Source: Campylobacter concisus (GTDB lineage Bacteria; Campylobacterota; Campylobacteria; Campylobacterales; Campylobacteraceae). From it: DNA of 64,000 nucleotides. Below are positions 10,665 through 20,487 of this stretch, piece after piece. Each line of letters begins with the position of its first letter. Position 1 is the stretch's first letter. The stretch lies in NCBI RefSeq assembly GCF_003048875.2, contig NZ_CP049264.1:1488001-1552000 (forward strand), read 5' to 3'. The position numbers and the translations under genes are program-made. Below the pieces are notes generated by a model. That model saw only the letters and a program-made list of their open reading frames with translations, searched no databases and was not told the DNA's origin.

Positions 10665-11570
10665 TTATTTTAATTCATCGCCGACGCTAAGGCGCTTACC
10701 ATTTATATATGCTTTTGCGTTTGTTGGCTTTTTGCTTGGCTCTTGAAGCTCGTAAATTTTGACCGCACCACCCTTGCAAGCAACCACGACGTGGTCCTTT
10801 TCTATGCTTAAAATTTCTCCGCTTTTGCCACTTTTTTCACTTAGCTCAAGCGATAAAATTTTTAGTCCGCTTGCCAGATAAAGCCCTGGCCAAGGTGTGA
10901 GCGCACGAAATTTATTATAAATTTGCCCAGCCTCTTCATCAAAGCTAAAAAGTCCGTCGCTCTTGCTTATCTTTTTGCAGTGCGTGGCCTTGCTCTCATC
11001 TTGCTTTTGTGGCTTTAAATTTTCAAAATTTTTAAGCACTTTTACGATTAGCTCGCCACCAAGCTCGCCTAGCTCACTAAAAAGCTCGCTTGACATCTTG
11101 CTCTCGCAAGGCGTATAGATGAAGTCTAGCATATCACCAGTATCAAGGCCAGCGTCCATTAACATAGCTGTGACGCCAGTTTGCTTCTCGCCTGCTAGGA
11201 TCGCGCTTTGAATGGGGCTAGCACCTCTATACTTTGGCAAGATCGAAGCGTGTAAATTTATACAAGTCGCCACGTCAAGCACGCTCTTAGGCAAAATTTT
11301 GCCATAAGCTGCCACAACGATAAATTTAGGATCAAATGCCTTTAGCTCGGCAACCACCGCCTCATCTTTTAGTGTATTTGGTGTAAAGACTGGCACGCCT
11401 ACTAGCTCGTTTTGCGCGTAAATTTTGACCTCGCTTGGAGTTAAAATTTGCTTTCTGCCAACTGGCTTATCAGGCTGGGTAAAGACCGCTTTTATATTAA
11501 AGCCAGCTTCTTTTAGGTGCCTAAGTATCCTAACGGCATAGTCAGGCGTCCCCATAAAAACTATATTCAT
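10665..11570 (-). CDS. fmt: methionyl-tRNA formyltransferase
   Basis: This is a 301-residue Fmt. The N-terminal formyltransferase domain starts MNIVFMGTPDYAVRIL and contains NLHASILPKYRGASPIQ (folate-binding SLLP-like loop) and DTGDML. A C-terminal domain has the ALTPWPGLYL segment. It formylates initiator Met-tRNA. I chose the second of two adjacent Met codons (11570) because MNIVFMG is the usual family start; 11573 is equally possible. It is followed by thiD after 16 bases. Confidence 0.96.
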   Translation of the reverse strand: MNIVFMGTPDYAVRILRHLKEAGFNIKAVFTQPDKPVGRKQILTPSEVKIYAQNELVGVPVFTPNTLKDEAVVAELKAFDPKFIVVAAYGKILPKSVLDVATCINLHASILPKYRGASPIQSAILAGEKQTGVTAMLMDAGLDTGDMLDFIYTPCESKMSSELFSELGELGGELIVKVLKNFENLKPQKQDESKATHCKKISKSDGLFSFDEEAGQIYNKFRALTPWPGLYLASGLKILSLELSEKSGKSGEILSIEKDHVVVACKGGAVKIYELQEPSKKPTNAKAYINGKRLSVGDELK

Positions 11571-11586
11571 CACTTTCCTTTAAATT

Positions 11587-11922
11587 TCAACGACTTTTAT
11601 TTTGATCTATGTTTTTGCTGCTTGGCGGCCAAGAGGCGCATGGATCTTTCTGCCAACTAATCTTTTGCAATACTAAATTTCTTAGCTCATTAACGCTAAC
11701 TTTGCCACTACGATCAAGATCCAGCCTTTTAAATTCATCACTAGTGCATAGATCTGGTGCTATTTTTAGCATTGGTGGCGCCTTGCACGCCACCCACTCA
11801 TCTAAATTTAGCATGCCGTCGCGATCTATGTCATTAAAATCCAAAAACATATATATTGGATCCGCTGGATCACAGCTATATGCACCAAGGCAAAATAACA
11901 TAATGCAAAAAATTTTCTTCAT
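11587..11922 (-). CDS. small exported EF-hand protein
   Basis: This 111-residue protein starts with a probable signal peptide (MKKIFCIMLFCLGAYSC), whose Cys17 could also be a lipoprotein cysteine. It carries two 12-residue EF-hand loops, DIDRDGMLNLDE and DLDRSGKVSVNE. Both keep Asp at positions 1 and 3, Gly at 6 and Glu at 12, so calcium binding is plausible. A Cys-containing stretch lies between the hands. It sits between obg and fmt, 13 bases from the fmt end of the run, and is probably co-transcribed. I do not know its role. Confidence 0.75.
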   Translation of the reverse strand: MKKIFCIMLFCLGAYSCDPADPIYMFLDFNDIDRDGMLNLDEWVACKAPPMLKIAPDLCTSDEFKRLDLDRSGKVSVNELRNLVLQKISWQKDPCASWPPSSKNIDQNKSR

Positions 11923-11968
11923 TTTATCTTCTTAAATTTCTAAGTTCAAAGCACTAAAAATTCGCAAC

Positions 11969-13027
11969 TCAAAGCTCTTTTTTTAGCAGCTCAAGCAGTG
12001 CAAATTTAAGCTCGTCGATGTTCTCGTTTGTCGCTGATGAGATTGGCAAAACAAAGTATGGTTTTTTCGCATCAAAGCTGTATAGGTCTTGCTTATAGAC
12101 AAATTTACCAACTTGATTTGGCTCTAAATTTATACTTTTCATAAATTCTTTTATATTTTCATCTAAATTTTCAGCCGCATCGACTCTGGTGACAGCGATA
12201 GCATAGTCCCTGCTAGCAAGCACACTTGAAAATTTAGCCACCTCCTCTTTTAGCACGCTAAACTGCTCGCTCATGCTTCTGTAGTTTGCACTATCTATCA
12301 TGAAAAGTAAAATTTTATTTCTCTCGATATGCTTTAGAAACTGCACGCCAAGGCCGCGTCCATCACTTGCTCCCTCGATGATGCCAGGAATGTCAGCCAT
12401 GACAAAGCCGCTAAACTCATCGACTTCAACAAGTCCGAGCTTTGGCGTAAGCGTGGTAAATTCGTAGTTTGCGATCTGTGGCTTGGCGTTTGAGACGGCT
12501 GAGATAAGGGTTGATTTGCCGACATTTGGAAAGCCAACAAGGCCCACGTCAGCTATCAGTTTTAGCTCGAGCCTGACCTCTACGCTCTCTTCTGGCATGC
12601 CCTTTTGAGCGTATTCTGGAGCTTGGTTGATAGAGTTTTTAAAGTGAAAATTTCCAAGTCCGCCCTTGCCACCTTTTAAAAATAGCGTCCTTTGCCCCTC
12701 ATTTACCATATCGCAAAGCAGCTCGTTTGTCTGCGCGTCATAGACCGCCGTTCCTGGTGGCACGATAAGCTCTAGGCTCTCACCCTTTTTGCCAGTCATT
12801 CTTTTGCCCATGCCAGCTTCGCCGTCGCTTGCTCTCATCGCCTTTTTGCCCTTGTAGTTTGCTAGTGTGTGAGTGTTGTTGTCGCAGACAAAATAGACAT
12901 CTCCGCCGTCACCGCCGTCACCGCCGTCTGGGCCGCCTAAAATGACGTGCTTTTCGCGGCGAAAGCTTACTGCACCAGCACCGCCATGCCCTGAGCTTAG
13001 GGTTAATTTCACGCTATCTATAAACAT
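11969..13027 (-). CDS. obg: GTPase Obg/CgtA
   Basis: This is a 352-residue Obg GTPase. The glycine-rich Obg fold covers about residues 1-155 (for example [16 protein letters not shown]). The G domain follows with G1 [10 protein letters not shown]3 DIPGIIEG and a TRVD-type G4. It acts in late 50S ribosome assembly and stress control. It is probably the first gene of the obg-EF-hand-fmt-thiD-birA-parA-parB run. In C. jejuni obg follows rplU-rpmA; here those two genes lie about 9 kb away. Confidence 0.97.
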   Translation of the reverse strand: MFIDSVKLTLSSGHGGAGAVSFRREKHVILGGPDGGDGGDGGDVYFVCDNNTHTLANYKGKKAMRASDGEAGMGKRMTGKKGESLELIVPPGTAVYDAQTNELLCDMVNEGQRTLFLKGGKGGLGNFHFKNSINQAPEYAQKGMPEESVEVRLELKLIADVGLVGFPNVGKSTLISAVSNAKPQIANYEFTTLTPKLGLVEVDEFSGFVMADIPGIIEGASDGRGLGVQFLKHIERNKILLFMIDSANYRSMSEQFSVLKEEVAKFSSVLASRDYAIAVTRVDAAENLDENIKEFMKSINLEPNQVGKFVYKQDLYSFDAKKPYFVLPISSATNENIDELKFALLELLKKEL

Positions 13028-13073
13028 TTTTTACCTTAAATTTATCTATTTTTTAGTTTGAATTTTAGGCGAG

Positions 13074-13079
13074 ATTATA
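13074..13079 (-). promoter_or_regulatory. candidate -10 box for obg
   Basis: The minus strand reads a perfect TATAAT about 47 bases before the obg start, in the divergent gap between obg and polA. Confidence 0.45.
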
Positions 13080-13178
13080 TCTTTTAAATGATTAAAATTT
13101 GTTTTGCGTTTAAAATCTCACTTTGCTTTTAGCATCTGATAAATTTATAAAATCAGCCAAATTTTTGCCTAAATTTCA

Positions 13179-13184
13179 TAAAAT
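13179..13184 (+). promoter_or_regulatory. candidate -10 box for polA
   Basis: TAAAAT lies about 18 bases before the polA start and would give a very short leader. A ribosome binding site (AAAGGA) lies between the two. Confidence 0.25.
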
Positions 13185-13202
13185 GGCACAAAAGGATAGA
13201 GA

Positions 13203-15839
13203 ATGAAAACACTTACGATTATTGATACTTTTGGCTTCTTTTTTAGGCTTTACTACGCTATGAGCGGGCTTAAAAACAGAGATGGCAAACCAAGTGGCAT
13301 GATAAGTGGCTTTGCAAATTTCATAGCGAGCCTAAAAGATGAGTACCAAAGCGACTACCTCATCTTCGCACTTGATAGCAAGGGCAAGACCCTGCGCCAT
13401 GAAATTTTGGGCGAATACAAGGCAAACAGGAGCGAGCCGCCAGCTCAGCTAAAAGAGCAGCTGCCAGTTTGTATAGATATGATAGAAAAAATGGGACTTT
13501 ACAGCCTTAGCCGCGAGGGCTACGAGGCCGATGATATCATCGCAAGTGCGGTTAAATTTTGCAAAGATAAAGATATATTTGTGCGAATAGTCACGCATGA
13601 TAAGGACCTTTACCAGCTCATAGAAGACGGCAAAGTGAGCATCTACAGCCCACAAAGCAAGATCGACCACGATAGCGCTAGCTGCTTTGAAAAGTATGGC
13701 GTCTATCCAGCTCAGGTGAGGGACTTTTTAGCCATCGCAGGAGACAGCTCAGATAACATCCCAGGCGTAAAAGGTATCGGCGCAGTGGGAGCTAAGAAGC
13801 TTTTAGCTGAGTATGGTAGCTTAGAGGGAATTTATGAAAATTTAGCCCTCATTAGAAACGAGCGCACCAAAAATATGCTTGCAGCTGCAAGGGACGAGGC
13901 GTTTTTGAGCAAAAAACTAGCCACGCTCTTTGATGACGCGATCACTTCGCTTGATCTTGAGCAGTCCAAATTTCCAGAGCAAAATCCTTTGATAAACATC
14001 TCAGAAATTTTAAAAGAATACGATCTAAACAGGCTTCTTAAGAGCTTGCAAAAAGAGGAAAATGCTGAATTTAAGCTTGGCTTTAGAGCAAATTTACTAC
14101 TTGATGAGGCAAGCATCGAAAAGCTGCTCTCTAGCGTCACGCCAGAGACCATCGTCGCCTTTGACACCGAGACCACGGGCGTTGATAGCAAGAGCGCAAA
14201 GATCGTTGGTTTTAGCTTTTGCTTTAACGACGAGGACGCCTACTACGTGCCAGTGGCTCACAACTACTTAGGCGCGCCAAAGCAAATAGACCTAAAATTT
14301 GCCACTTGGGCGGTAGGGCAAATTTATAAAGGTTGCGTGATCGGACAAAATTTAAAATATGACTTTGAGATCGTGAAAAATAACCTTGGGCTCAATCCCC
14401 CAGCAAATTTCAAAGACACGATGATACTTGCTTGGCTTAGCGATCCAAACTCAAGTGTCGGCATGGACGCGCTGGCAAAGAGGCTATATGACTACGACAC
14501 TATCAAATTTGAAGATGTGGTTAAAAAGGGGCAGACTTTTGGCGATGTGCCACTAGAAAATGCCGCTAAATACGCGAGTGAGGACGCTTGGATAACGCTT
14601 AAATTTTATAAAACTTTTCAAAACACGCTTGATAAAAATTTACTCGCCCTTGCCTATACGCACGAGTTTCCTTTTATCCTCACGCTCTTTGACATGGAGC
14701 AAAACGGCATCAAGATAAATGAAGCTAAGATGCAAAAGCTCATCCTTGAAAACGATACCAAACTAAAGGCGCTAACAAGTGAAATTTACGAGCTAAGCGG
14801 CGAAAATTTCAACATAAACTCCGTAAAACAACTTGGCGTCATACTTTTTGAGCACCTAAAGCTTCCTACCAAAAAGAAGACAAAAACAGGATATAGCACC
14901 GATGAGAGCGTGCTAGCTGAGCTTACGGACGCTCATCCAGTGATAGAGAAAATTTTAGCTTACAGAGAGCTATATAAACTGCAAAGCACCTACTGCGAGC
15001 CACTTTTAGCACTTGCGAAAAAGGATGAGGGCTCGCGAATTTACACGAGCTTTTTGCAAACTGGCACGAGCACTGGCAGGCTTTCAAGCAAAAATCCAAA
15101 TTTACAAAATATCCCAGCTCGTGGCAGCCTCGCAAAGGATGTCAGAGAGTGCTTTGAGGCGCGTGAGGGGTATAGTTTTGTGGGGCTTGATTACAGCCAG
15201 ATCGAGCTTAGACTGCTAGCTCACTTTAGCCGTGATCCTGCACTACTTGAAGCGTTTAAAAATGACGAGGATATCCACGCAAGGACGGCTATTAGTATAT
15301 TTGGTAGCAGTGACGGGCAAAATAGAGCCGTGGCAAAGAGCATAAATTTTGGCCTAATTTACGGCATGGGCTCAAGCAAGCTGGCAAATCAAGTAAATAT
15401 CACAAGAGTCGAGGCAAAAGAGTATATAGAGCGCTATTTTAAGGCGTTTGAGACGATCAAAGAGTTTTTAGAGGGCATAAAAATTTCAGCCAAAAACGAT
15501 GGCTTTGTGCAGACACTACTTGGCAGAAAGCGCTACTTTGACTTTAAAAGCGCTACGCCTATGCAAATAGCGATGTTTGAGCGCGAAGCGGTAAATACGG
15601 TCTTTCAAGGCTCTGCAGCAGATCTAGTTAAGATGGCGATGGTAAAAGTTAGAGCAAATTTAGATGAAAAAGCGAGTATGTTGCTTCAGATACACGACGA
15701 GCTGATCTTTGAAGTAAAAGACGAATTTGCGCAGGAATTTGGCAAAACGACACAAAAGACGATGGAGGAAATTTACACGTTAAATGTGCCACTTAAAACA
15801 TCGCTAAATATCGCCAAAAACTGGGGCGAGTTGAAGTAG
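13203..15839 (+). CDS. polA: DNA polymerase I
   Basis: This is an 878-residue three-domain DNA polymerase I. The 5' nuclease domain covers about residues 1-285 (DNIPGVKGIGAVGAKKL). The 3'-5' exonuclease domain, about 300-480, keeps its motifs: FDTETTG (Exo I), NLKYDFE (Exo II) and YASEDAWITL (Exo III), so proofreading should be active. The polymerase domain follows, with the motif A region YSQIELRLLAHFS, the O-helix KSINFGLIYG and motif C LLQIHDELIFE. It fills gaps in repair and removes Okazaki primers. It is divergent from obg. Confidence 0.98.
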   Translation: MKTLTIIDTFGFFFRLYYAMSGLKNRDGKPSGMISGFANFIASLKDEYQSDYLIFALDSKGKTLRHEILGEYKANRSEPPAQLKEQLPVCIDMIEKMGLYSLSREGYEADDIIASAVKFCKDKDIFVRIVTHDKDLYQLIEDGKVSIYSPQSKIDHDSASCFEKYGVYPAQVRDFLAIAGDSSDNIPGVKGIGAVGAKKLLAEYGSLEGIYENLALIRNERTKNMLAAARDEAFLSKKLATLFDDAITSLDLEQSKFPEQNPLINISEILKEYDLNRLLKSLQKEENAEFKLGFRANLLLDEASIEKLLSSVTPETIVAFDTETTGVDSKSAKIVGFSFCFNDEDAYYVPVAHNYLGAPKQIDLKFATWAVGQIYKGCVIGQNLKYDFEIVKNNLGLNPPANFKDTMILAWLSDPNSSVGMDALAKRLYDYDTIKFEDVVKKGQTFGDVPLENAAKYASEDAWITLKFYKTFQNTLDKNLLALAYTHEFPFILTLFDMEQNGIKINEAKMQKLILENDTKLKALTSEIYELSGENFNINSVKQLGVILFEHLKLPTKKKTKTGYSTDESVLAELTDAHPVIEKILAYRELYKLQSTYCEPLLALAKKDEGSRIYTSFLQTGTSTGRLSSKNPNLQNIPARGSLAKDVRECFEAREGYSFVGLDYSQIELRLLAHFSRDPALLEAFKNDEDIHARTAISIFGSSDGQNRAVAKSINFGLIYGMGSSKLANQVNITRVEAKEYIERYFKAFETIKEFLEGIKISAKNDGFVQTLLGRKRYFDFKSATPMQIAMFEREAVNTVFQGSAADLVKMAMVKVRANLDEKASMLLQIHDELIFEVKDEFAQEFGKTTQKTMEEIYTLNVPLKTSLNIAKNWGELK

Positions 15840-15862
15840 ATTTGCAATAAGCAGGAGAATAT

Positions 15863-16672
15863 ATGTTTAAAGATATAAATATAGATAATCTAGTAGATGC
15901 TGTCATGAAAAAAAATAATATGAAAAATATCCCTTTGCAAAAATATTATAAATTAAGGTGGTTCTTGGATGCTTTAAAAAAAGATAGATTTACATTTCAG
16001 AAACCATCGAATTGGAGTGATCCTTTTGAAGATTTTATATCAAAGTTAGTAAATCATTCATGTTATGTTTACGCAAATAAATTAAATATTTCTGATGGAT
16101 TTTATGCAATGTCTACCATTAGAAAGAAAAGCGAATGTTATGCTATGTGGAAAAATTTTGCAGATTCAAATGGTGTGTTAATTTATACTTCTTCTAAAAA
16201 AATAGTTAAATCAATGATTAAATCTGTTCTAGATAATAAAGCTTGGTTAAAAGACAGAAATTTTATAGATATCGTGAATCAATTGTCTGGAGTAATAAAA
16301 ATAAAAAAAGTTCAGTATTTTTCAGATAAAAAGATTGCAGACCATTTTAAGAGCACTACAGGCGAACCTCAATTTGATTATTATAATTTAACTTTTAAGA
16401 CGCTATCTATAAAAAAGAAGGAGTACGAGTATGAGTCCGAATATAGAGTTTTTTTTGTGCCAGAGCTTCTTAAAATTAAAGAGGAAAAATTTTTACATAC
16501 TGGATATTTCAAAGAAGCCATAGACAAAATCATTCTTTCACCTGTGGCAACTGATTTGCGCGTTAGAAGGTTAAATAGTATCTTAACTAAAAGATATGAT
16601 TTCAAGAAAGACAATATTGAAAAATCTCACTTATATGACATTGAGTATTTTAAAAAGAAATATAACTTGTAA
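15863..16672 (+). CDS. DUF2971-like protein, probably acquired
   Basis: This 269-residue protein resembles the DUF2971 family. It has an early KYYKLRWFLDALKKDRFTF segment, then KPSNWSDPFEDF and FYAMSTIRKKSECYAMWKNF, and an acidic-basic C-terminus. The family is widespread, of unknown function, and often found in variable or defence-rich regions. Base composition is clearly more AT-rich than polA just upstream, which suggests separate acquisition. The start has a good ribosome site (CAGGAG). It ends about 110 bases before a strong 19-bp hairpin at 16779. Confidence 0.7.
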   Translation: MFKDINIDNLVDAVMKKNNMKNIPLQKYYKLRWFLDALKKDRFTFQKPSNWSDPFEDFISKLVNHSCYVYANKLNISDGFYAMSTIRKKSECYAMWKNFADSNGVLIYTSSKKIVKSMIKSVLDNKAWLKDRNFIDIVNQLSGVIKIKKVQYFSDKKIADHFKSTTGEPQFDYYNLTFKTLSIKKKEYEYESEYRVFFVPELLKIKEEKFLHTGYFKEAIDKIILSPVATDLRVRRLNSILTKRYDFKKDNIEKSHLYDIEYFKKKYNL

Positions 16673-16778
16673 AATTATATATCATAATTAATGTAGAAGT
16701 TTTATAAAGTCTATATATAATCAATTTTTACATTTTACATATTTTTTACTACAAAATTCTTTTTTAGGTGATATTAAA

Positions 16779-16822
16779 TTTGTAAATTAGTACTAAGTAA
16801 AGGCTTAGTACTAATTTACAAA
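16779..16822. terminator. 19-bp perfect hairpin between convergent genes
   Basis: A perfect 19-bp inverted repeat (arms 16779-16797 and 16804-16822, loop TAAAGG) lies between two convergent genes and is followed by A/T-rich sequence on both sides. It probably ends transcription in both directions. The stem is AT-rich, which is unusual for an intrinsic terminator, and its perfection is notable. Confidence 0.6.
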
Positions 16823-16926
16823 AATTTTCATGTGTTCTTTTGTTAGCCTACATCTGAGCCTATCCAAAAGCTCTTAAATAGGCAACATAGAACAAAAAAT
16901 TAAAAACCAAAGTCCGCCGCATTTAA

Positions 16927-17226
16927 CTACTTTATAAACCCAATCTGCGGTAAATTTTCAGCAAATGCCTCGTCTTTTTTCTCGTTAAATTTGACCTTAT
17001 TTTGCTCAAAAAAGTTGTTTCCGTGTGCATCTATCGAGACTATTAATAAGCTAAACTCCTTCACGCGACACTTCCAAAGAACCTCTGGCATCCCAAGCTC
17101 CGTCCAGTCAGCACTCTCGATCTCCTCAACCTGCGTCGCATCCACTACCCAACCTACTCTTCTTTTTTGGCTAAACTCATCTTTTTTTATAGGCAAATTT
17201 ATAGCTTCTTTAGCATCTTCTTTCAA
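16927..17226 (-). CDS. unrecognised 99-residue protein
   Basis: This short gene would begin with TTG at 17226, preceded by AAAGGA at a good distance. The protein is charged, has no membrane segment or signal peptide, and contains WVVDATQVEEIESADWTELG and FSLLIVSIDAHGNNFFEQNK. Codon use looks like the neighbours and the opposite strand has no better candidate. I do not recognise a family. It is convergent with the DUF2971-like gene, with the 16779 hairpin between them. Confidence 0.6.
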   Translation of the reverse strand: MKEDAKEAINLPIKKDEFSQKRRVGWVVDATQVEEIESADWTELGMPEVLWKCRVKEFSLLIVSIDAHGNNFFEQNKVKFNEKKDEAFAENLPQIGFIK

Positions 17227-17557
17227 ATTTATCCTTTTAAATTTATCTCGCAGATTTTAACACAGATAAAAATGCTTCTCAGATTTTAGGATTATATAAA
17301 ATAAAACTTAAATTTTTTTATTAATAATTTTTAAAAACAAAGCATGAAAATTTAGATTTTATAGTTTATACAAAGTAAAATTTATAAATTTCAAAAGAGT
17401 GGTGATGATGCAGAAATTTAGACCAAAACCACCTAGCACAAGCTTTTATCTAATGCAAAACTCTCGCTTTTGTCAAATTAATCTTAAAATATAAGTTTAA
17501 TCTCAATTCATAAGAGATATAATCAACATTAAATTTACATTTAACTTAGGAGGTTTC
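17227..17557. other. 331-base gap upstream of dcuB
   Basis: This AT-rich stretch holds no convincing gene. A 29-codon frame from 17407 has a weak ribosome site and no recognisable product. The right end carries the dcuB promoter candidate and a strong ribosome binding site (TTAGGAGG). I see no clear operator. Confidence 0.5.
17518..17523 (+). promoter_or_regulatory. candidate -10 box for dcuB
   Basis: A perfect TATAAT lies 35 bases before the dcuB start codon and is followed by TTAGGAGG as ribosome binding site. Confidence 0.55.
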
Positions 17558-19225
17558 ATGGATTTTCTCATGAATTTGAGTGAAGGCATGCAGTTTGCTA
17601 TCCAGCTTCTCATCGTCCTTATCTGTTTGTTCTACGGAGCTAAAAAAGGCGGTATAGCGCTTGGTATGCTGGGCGGTATCGGTCTTGTAGTTCTCGTTTT
17701 TGGATTTAACATCGAACCTGGTAAGCCTGCCATCGATGTTATGCTAACCATCCTTGCTGTCGTTGTGGCAAGTGCTACACTTCAAGCTAGTGGCGGTCTT
17801 GACGTTATGCTTCAAATAGCAGAAACCATACTTAGAAAAAATCCAAAATATGTAAGTATCTTAGCTCCATTTGTAACATGTACGCTTACTATTTTATGCG
17901 GAACTGGACACGTTGTTTATACCGTGCTTCCTATCGTTTATGATATCGCTATCAAAAACGGCATCCGCCCAGAGCGTCCAATGGCTGCAAGCTCTATCGC
18001 TTCACAAATGGGTATCATCGCTAGCCCAGTTTCAGTCGCTGTTGTAACCCTTACTAGCTTTCTTATCAATGCTAAAACTCACTTAGCTGGCTTTGATGGA
18101 TACTTGGACCTTTTAAAGATCACTATCCCATCAACATTTTGTGGCGTTCTGGCGATAGGAATTTTTAGTTGGTTTAGAGGCAAAGACCTTGATAAAGATG
18201 AAGTCTTTCAAGCAAAGCTTCAAGACCCTGAGTTTAAAAAATACGTTTATGGCGACAGCGCAACACTTCTAGGCAAAAAACTTCCTATGCACCAATGGGC
18301 TGCAATGTGGATATTTTTAGGATCTATCCTTGTAGTCGCACTTCTTGGATACTTTAAAGATCTTCGCCCAAGCTGGCCTACCTATAAAGACGCAACAGTC
18401 GTTCAAATAGTAGCAAACCTTCCAACTGAGCAAAAAGTCTTAAAAACCTTAAAAATAAAAGACGCCAGCATCCAAACTGAAGCTGCTGAGTTAAAAGTTT
18501 CAAACGACAAGCTAAACTCAAATCAAAAAGCTCAATCAGTCAAAATCATCGGCAAAGATGCAAATCAAACTCTTACTCGCACAGCTGATGGTGCAGTAAC
18601 ATATATAAATGAAAAAGGCGCAAAAGAGGAATTTCAAGGTGCTTATATCAACATAAGCAACAAACTAGCCTCTTCAAAGAGCCTAAGCATGGTTCATGTT
18701 ATCCAAATTTTCATGCTTTTAACAGGTGCAATCATCTTGATATTCACTCCAACAGATGCTAGCAAGATCGGTAAAAACGAGATTTTTAGATCAGGTATGA
18801 TCGCTCTTGTTGCGGTATTTGGTATCTCTTGGATGGCTGAGACAATGTTTGCAGTGCATACTCCGATGATGAAAGAAGCACTAGGTGGCATCGTAAAAGA
18901 ACACCCTTGGACCTATGCGGTTATGCTACTTATCATCTCTAAATTTGTTAACTCTCAAGCTGCAGCTTTGGTTGCATTCGTGCCATTAGCACTAAACATC
19001 GACGTTAATCCTGCTGTAATCCTAGCCTTTGCACCAGCTTGCTATGGATACTACATCCTACCAACATACCCAAGCGACCTTGCGGCCATTCAGTTTGACA
19101 GAAGTGGTACAACGCACATTGGTAAATTTGTTATCAACCACAGCTTCATCTTCCCAGGCCTTATCGGCGTTATAGTCTCTTGTATATTTGGCTATATCTT
19201 CGCTACTGCGTTTGGCTATCTATAA
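17558..19225 (+). CDS. dcuB: anaerobic C4-dicarboxylate transporter DcuB with extra insert
   Basis: This is a 555-residue Dcu family transporter. Membrane segments fill about residues 15-270 and 380-555, with family segments [14 protein letters not shown] and [20 protein letters not shown]. DcuB exchanges fumarate or aspartate for succinate during fumarate respiration. E. coli DcuB has about 446 residues; the surplus is a soluble stretch at about 273-375, between LRPSW and [13 protein letters not shown]. That stretch is rich in Lys, Asn, Thr and Ala and looks like a folded loop domain. It stands alone as a transcription unit with its own promoter and terminator. Confidence 0.93.
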   Translation: MDFLMNLSEGMQFAIQLLIVLICLFYGAKKGGIALGMLGGIGLVVLVFGFNIEPGKPAIDVMLTILAVVVASATLQASGGLDVMLQIAETILRKNPKYVSILAPFVTCTLTILCGTGHVVYTVLPIVYDIAIKNGIRPERPMAASSIASQMGIIASPVSVAVVTLTSFLINAKTHLAGFDGYLDLLKITIPSTFCGVLAIGIFSWFRGKDLDKDEVFQAKLQDPEFKKYVYGDSATLLGKKLPMHQWAAMWIFLGSILVVALLGYFKDLRPSWPTYKDATVVQIVANLPTEQKVLKTLKIKDASIQTEAAELKVSNDKLNSNQKAQSVKIIGKDANQTLTRTADGAVTYINEKGAKEEFQGAYINISNKLASSKSLSMVHVIQIFMLLTGAIILIFTPTDASKIGKNEIFRSGMIALVAVFGISWMAETMFAVHTPMMKEALGGIVKEHPWTYAVMLLIISKFVNSQAAALVAFVPLALNIDVNPAVILAFAPACYGYYILPTYPSDLAAIQFDRSGTTHIGKFVINHSFIFPGLIGVIVSCIFGYIFATAFGYL

Positions 19226-19230
19226 TAGAT

Positions 19231-19264
19231 AAATTTCTTGCTACCTTTTGGTGGCAAGAAATTT
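19231..19264. terminator. bidirectional terminator between dcuB and flhB
   Basis: A 15-bp stem with one G-T pair (19231-19245 with 19250-19264, loop TTTT) lies 5 bases after dcuB and 5 bases before the flhB stop. It fits a shared terminator for the two convergent genes. Confidence 0.75.
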
Positions 19265-19269
19265 CTTCA

Positions 19270-20343
19270 TCAAAGTTTATCTTGAAATTTCTGCTTATTG
19301 CTCATATAAACAAAGCTTAGCACTTCAGCCACAGCCCTAAAAAGGTGCGCTGGTATCGTATCATCGACCTCACAAACCCTATAAAGCTCCCTTGCAAGAG
19401 GTGGATTTTCATAAATTTGCACCCCGTTTTCAACCGCTACCTTTTTTATCTGAAGCGCTAAGAAATCAACCCCTTTAGCAAGTATTATCGGCGCTTCGTC
19501 GCGGCTTTTGTCATATCTGATCGCCACGGCGTAGTGAGTTGGGTTTGTTATGACGACGTCAGCTTGTGGGATATTTTGCATCATTCGGCGCTTGGCCGCA
19601 CGCATTTGCGCTTGGCGGATCCTGCCCTTAACCTGCGGATCACCCTCCATCTGCTTGTACTCGTCCTTGATCTCTTGCTTGCTCATGCGAAGGTCTTTAA
19701 AATACTGAAAACGCACGATAAGCAGGTCAGCAAGGCCGATCACAAAAAGTATAAAAAGCATGACGCTAACTAGGATGATGAGCTTCTCTTTTAGCCACGC
19801 AAGCTGGTCAAACATAGAAAAAAATAGCGTGTGAGGCAGCTCTTTTATAAACTGCAAGAAAAAGTAAAATCCAACTCCAAAGACGATGCTTACCTTAACG
19901 ACGATCTTAACGCTCTCGATCGCCTTTTTCATAGAAAATAAATTTTTTAGCCCTTTTAGCGGATTTATCTTGCCAAAATTTGGCGTTATTGGCTTTGTGG
20001 TAAATATAAAGCCAAACTGCATTACATTTGCGATTATGCCGGCAACCGCGACGCAGATGCAAACTGGCAGGATCATCAAAAGCGCCCTGCCAAAGGTATT
20101 TACAACGATCATTTTTACCGTTGGTAAAGTCAGTGGCTGACCGATAAATTTAGAGTAGTAGATGTAAAGCGAGATGACCTGATCTTTCATAAAATTTAGC
20201 ATCGCAAGCAGCACGCCAATAGCAATAACCAGGGTCACGAAGCCTGATAGATCCTGACTTTTGGGGACGTTGCCGTCCTTTTTGGCATCTTCTATCTTTT
20301 TGGGGGTCGCTTCTTCGGTTTTTTCCTGATCTTCGCCTGCCAT
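19270..20343 (-). CDS. flhB: flagellar type III export switch protein FlhB
   Basis: This 357-residue protein has a charged N-terminus (EKTEEATPKKIEDAKKDG), four membrane helices up to about residue 215 and a cytoplasmic C-terminal domain. The self-cleavage motif NPTH in VVITNPTHYAVAIRYD lies near residue 265. FlhB sits in the flagellar export gate and switches from hook to filament secretion after cleavage between Asn and Pro. Length and motif are normal. It stands alone, and a likely promoter lies at 20374. Confidence 0.97.
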   Translation of the reverse strand: MAGEDQEKTEEATPKKIEDAKKDGNVPKSQDLSGFVTLVIAIGVLLAMLNFMKDQVISLYIYYSKFIGQPLTLPTVKMIVVNTFGRALLMILPVCICVAVAGIIANVMQFGFIFTTKPITPNFGKINPLKGLKNLFSMKKAIESVKIVVKVSIVFGVGFYFFLQFIKELPHTLFFSMFDQLAWLKEKLIILVSVMLFILFVIGLADLLIVRFQYFKDLRMSKQEIKDEYKQMEGDPQVKGRIRQAQMRAAKRRMMQNIPQADVVITNPTHYAVAIRYDKSRDEAPIILAKGVDFLALQIKKVAVENGVQIYENPPLARELYRVCEVDDTIPAHLFRAVAEVLSFVYMSNKQKFQDKL

Positions 20344-20373
20344 CTTTGTCCTAAGCTCGCTTAAATTTGGGCG

Positions 20374-20379
20374 ATTATA
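20374..20379 (-). promoter_or_regulatory. candidate -10 box for flhB
   Basis: The minus strand reads TATAAT 31 bases before the flhB start, in the divergent gap with the gene at 20488. Confidence 0.5.
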
Positions 20380-20487
20380 GCCAAAATGCGGTTAAACTAT
20401 CCGCTAAATTTAAATTTTGCAATTCAAAAAAACTAAGCCATTTTAGGCGTTTTTGGCTAAAATTAGCAAAAATAAGGAGCATGCAAA

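Noticed and set aside
17407-17496. 29-codon frame upstream of dcuB, possible leader peptide
   Set aside because: Weak ribosome site, no attenuator-like codon run, and no hairpin pair between it and dcuB.
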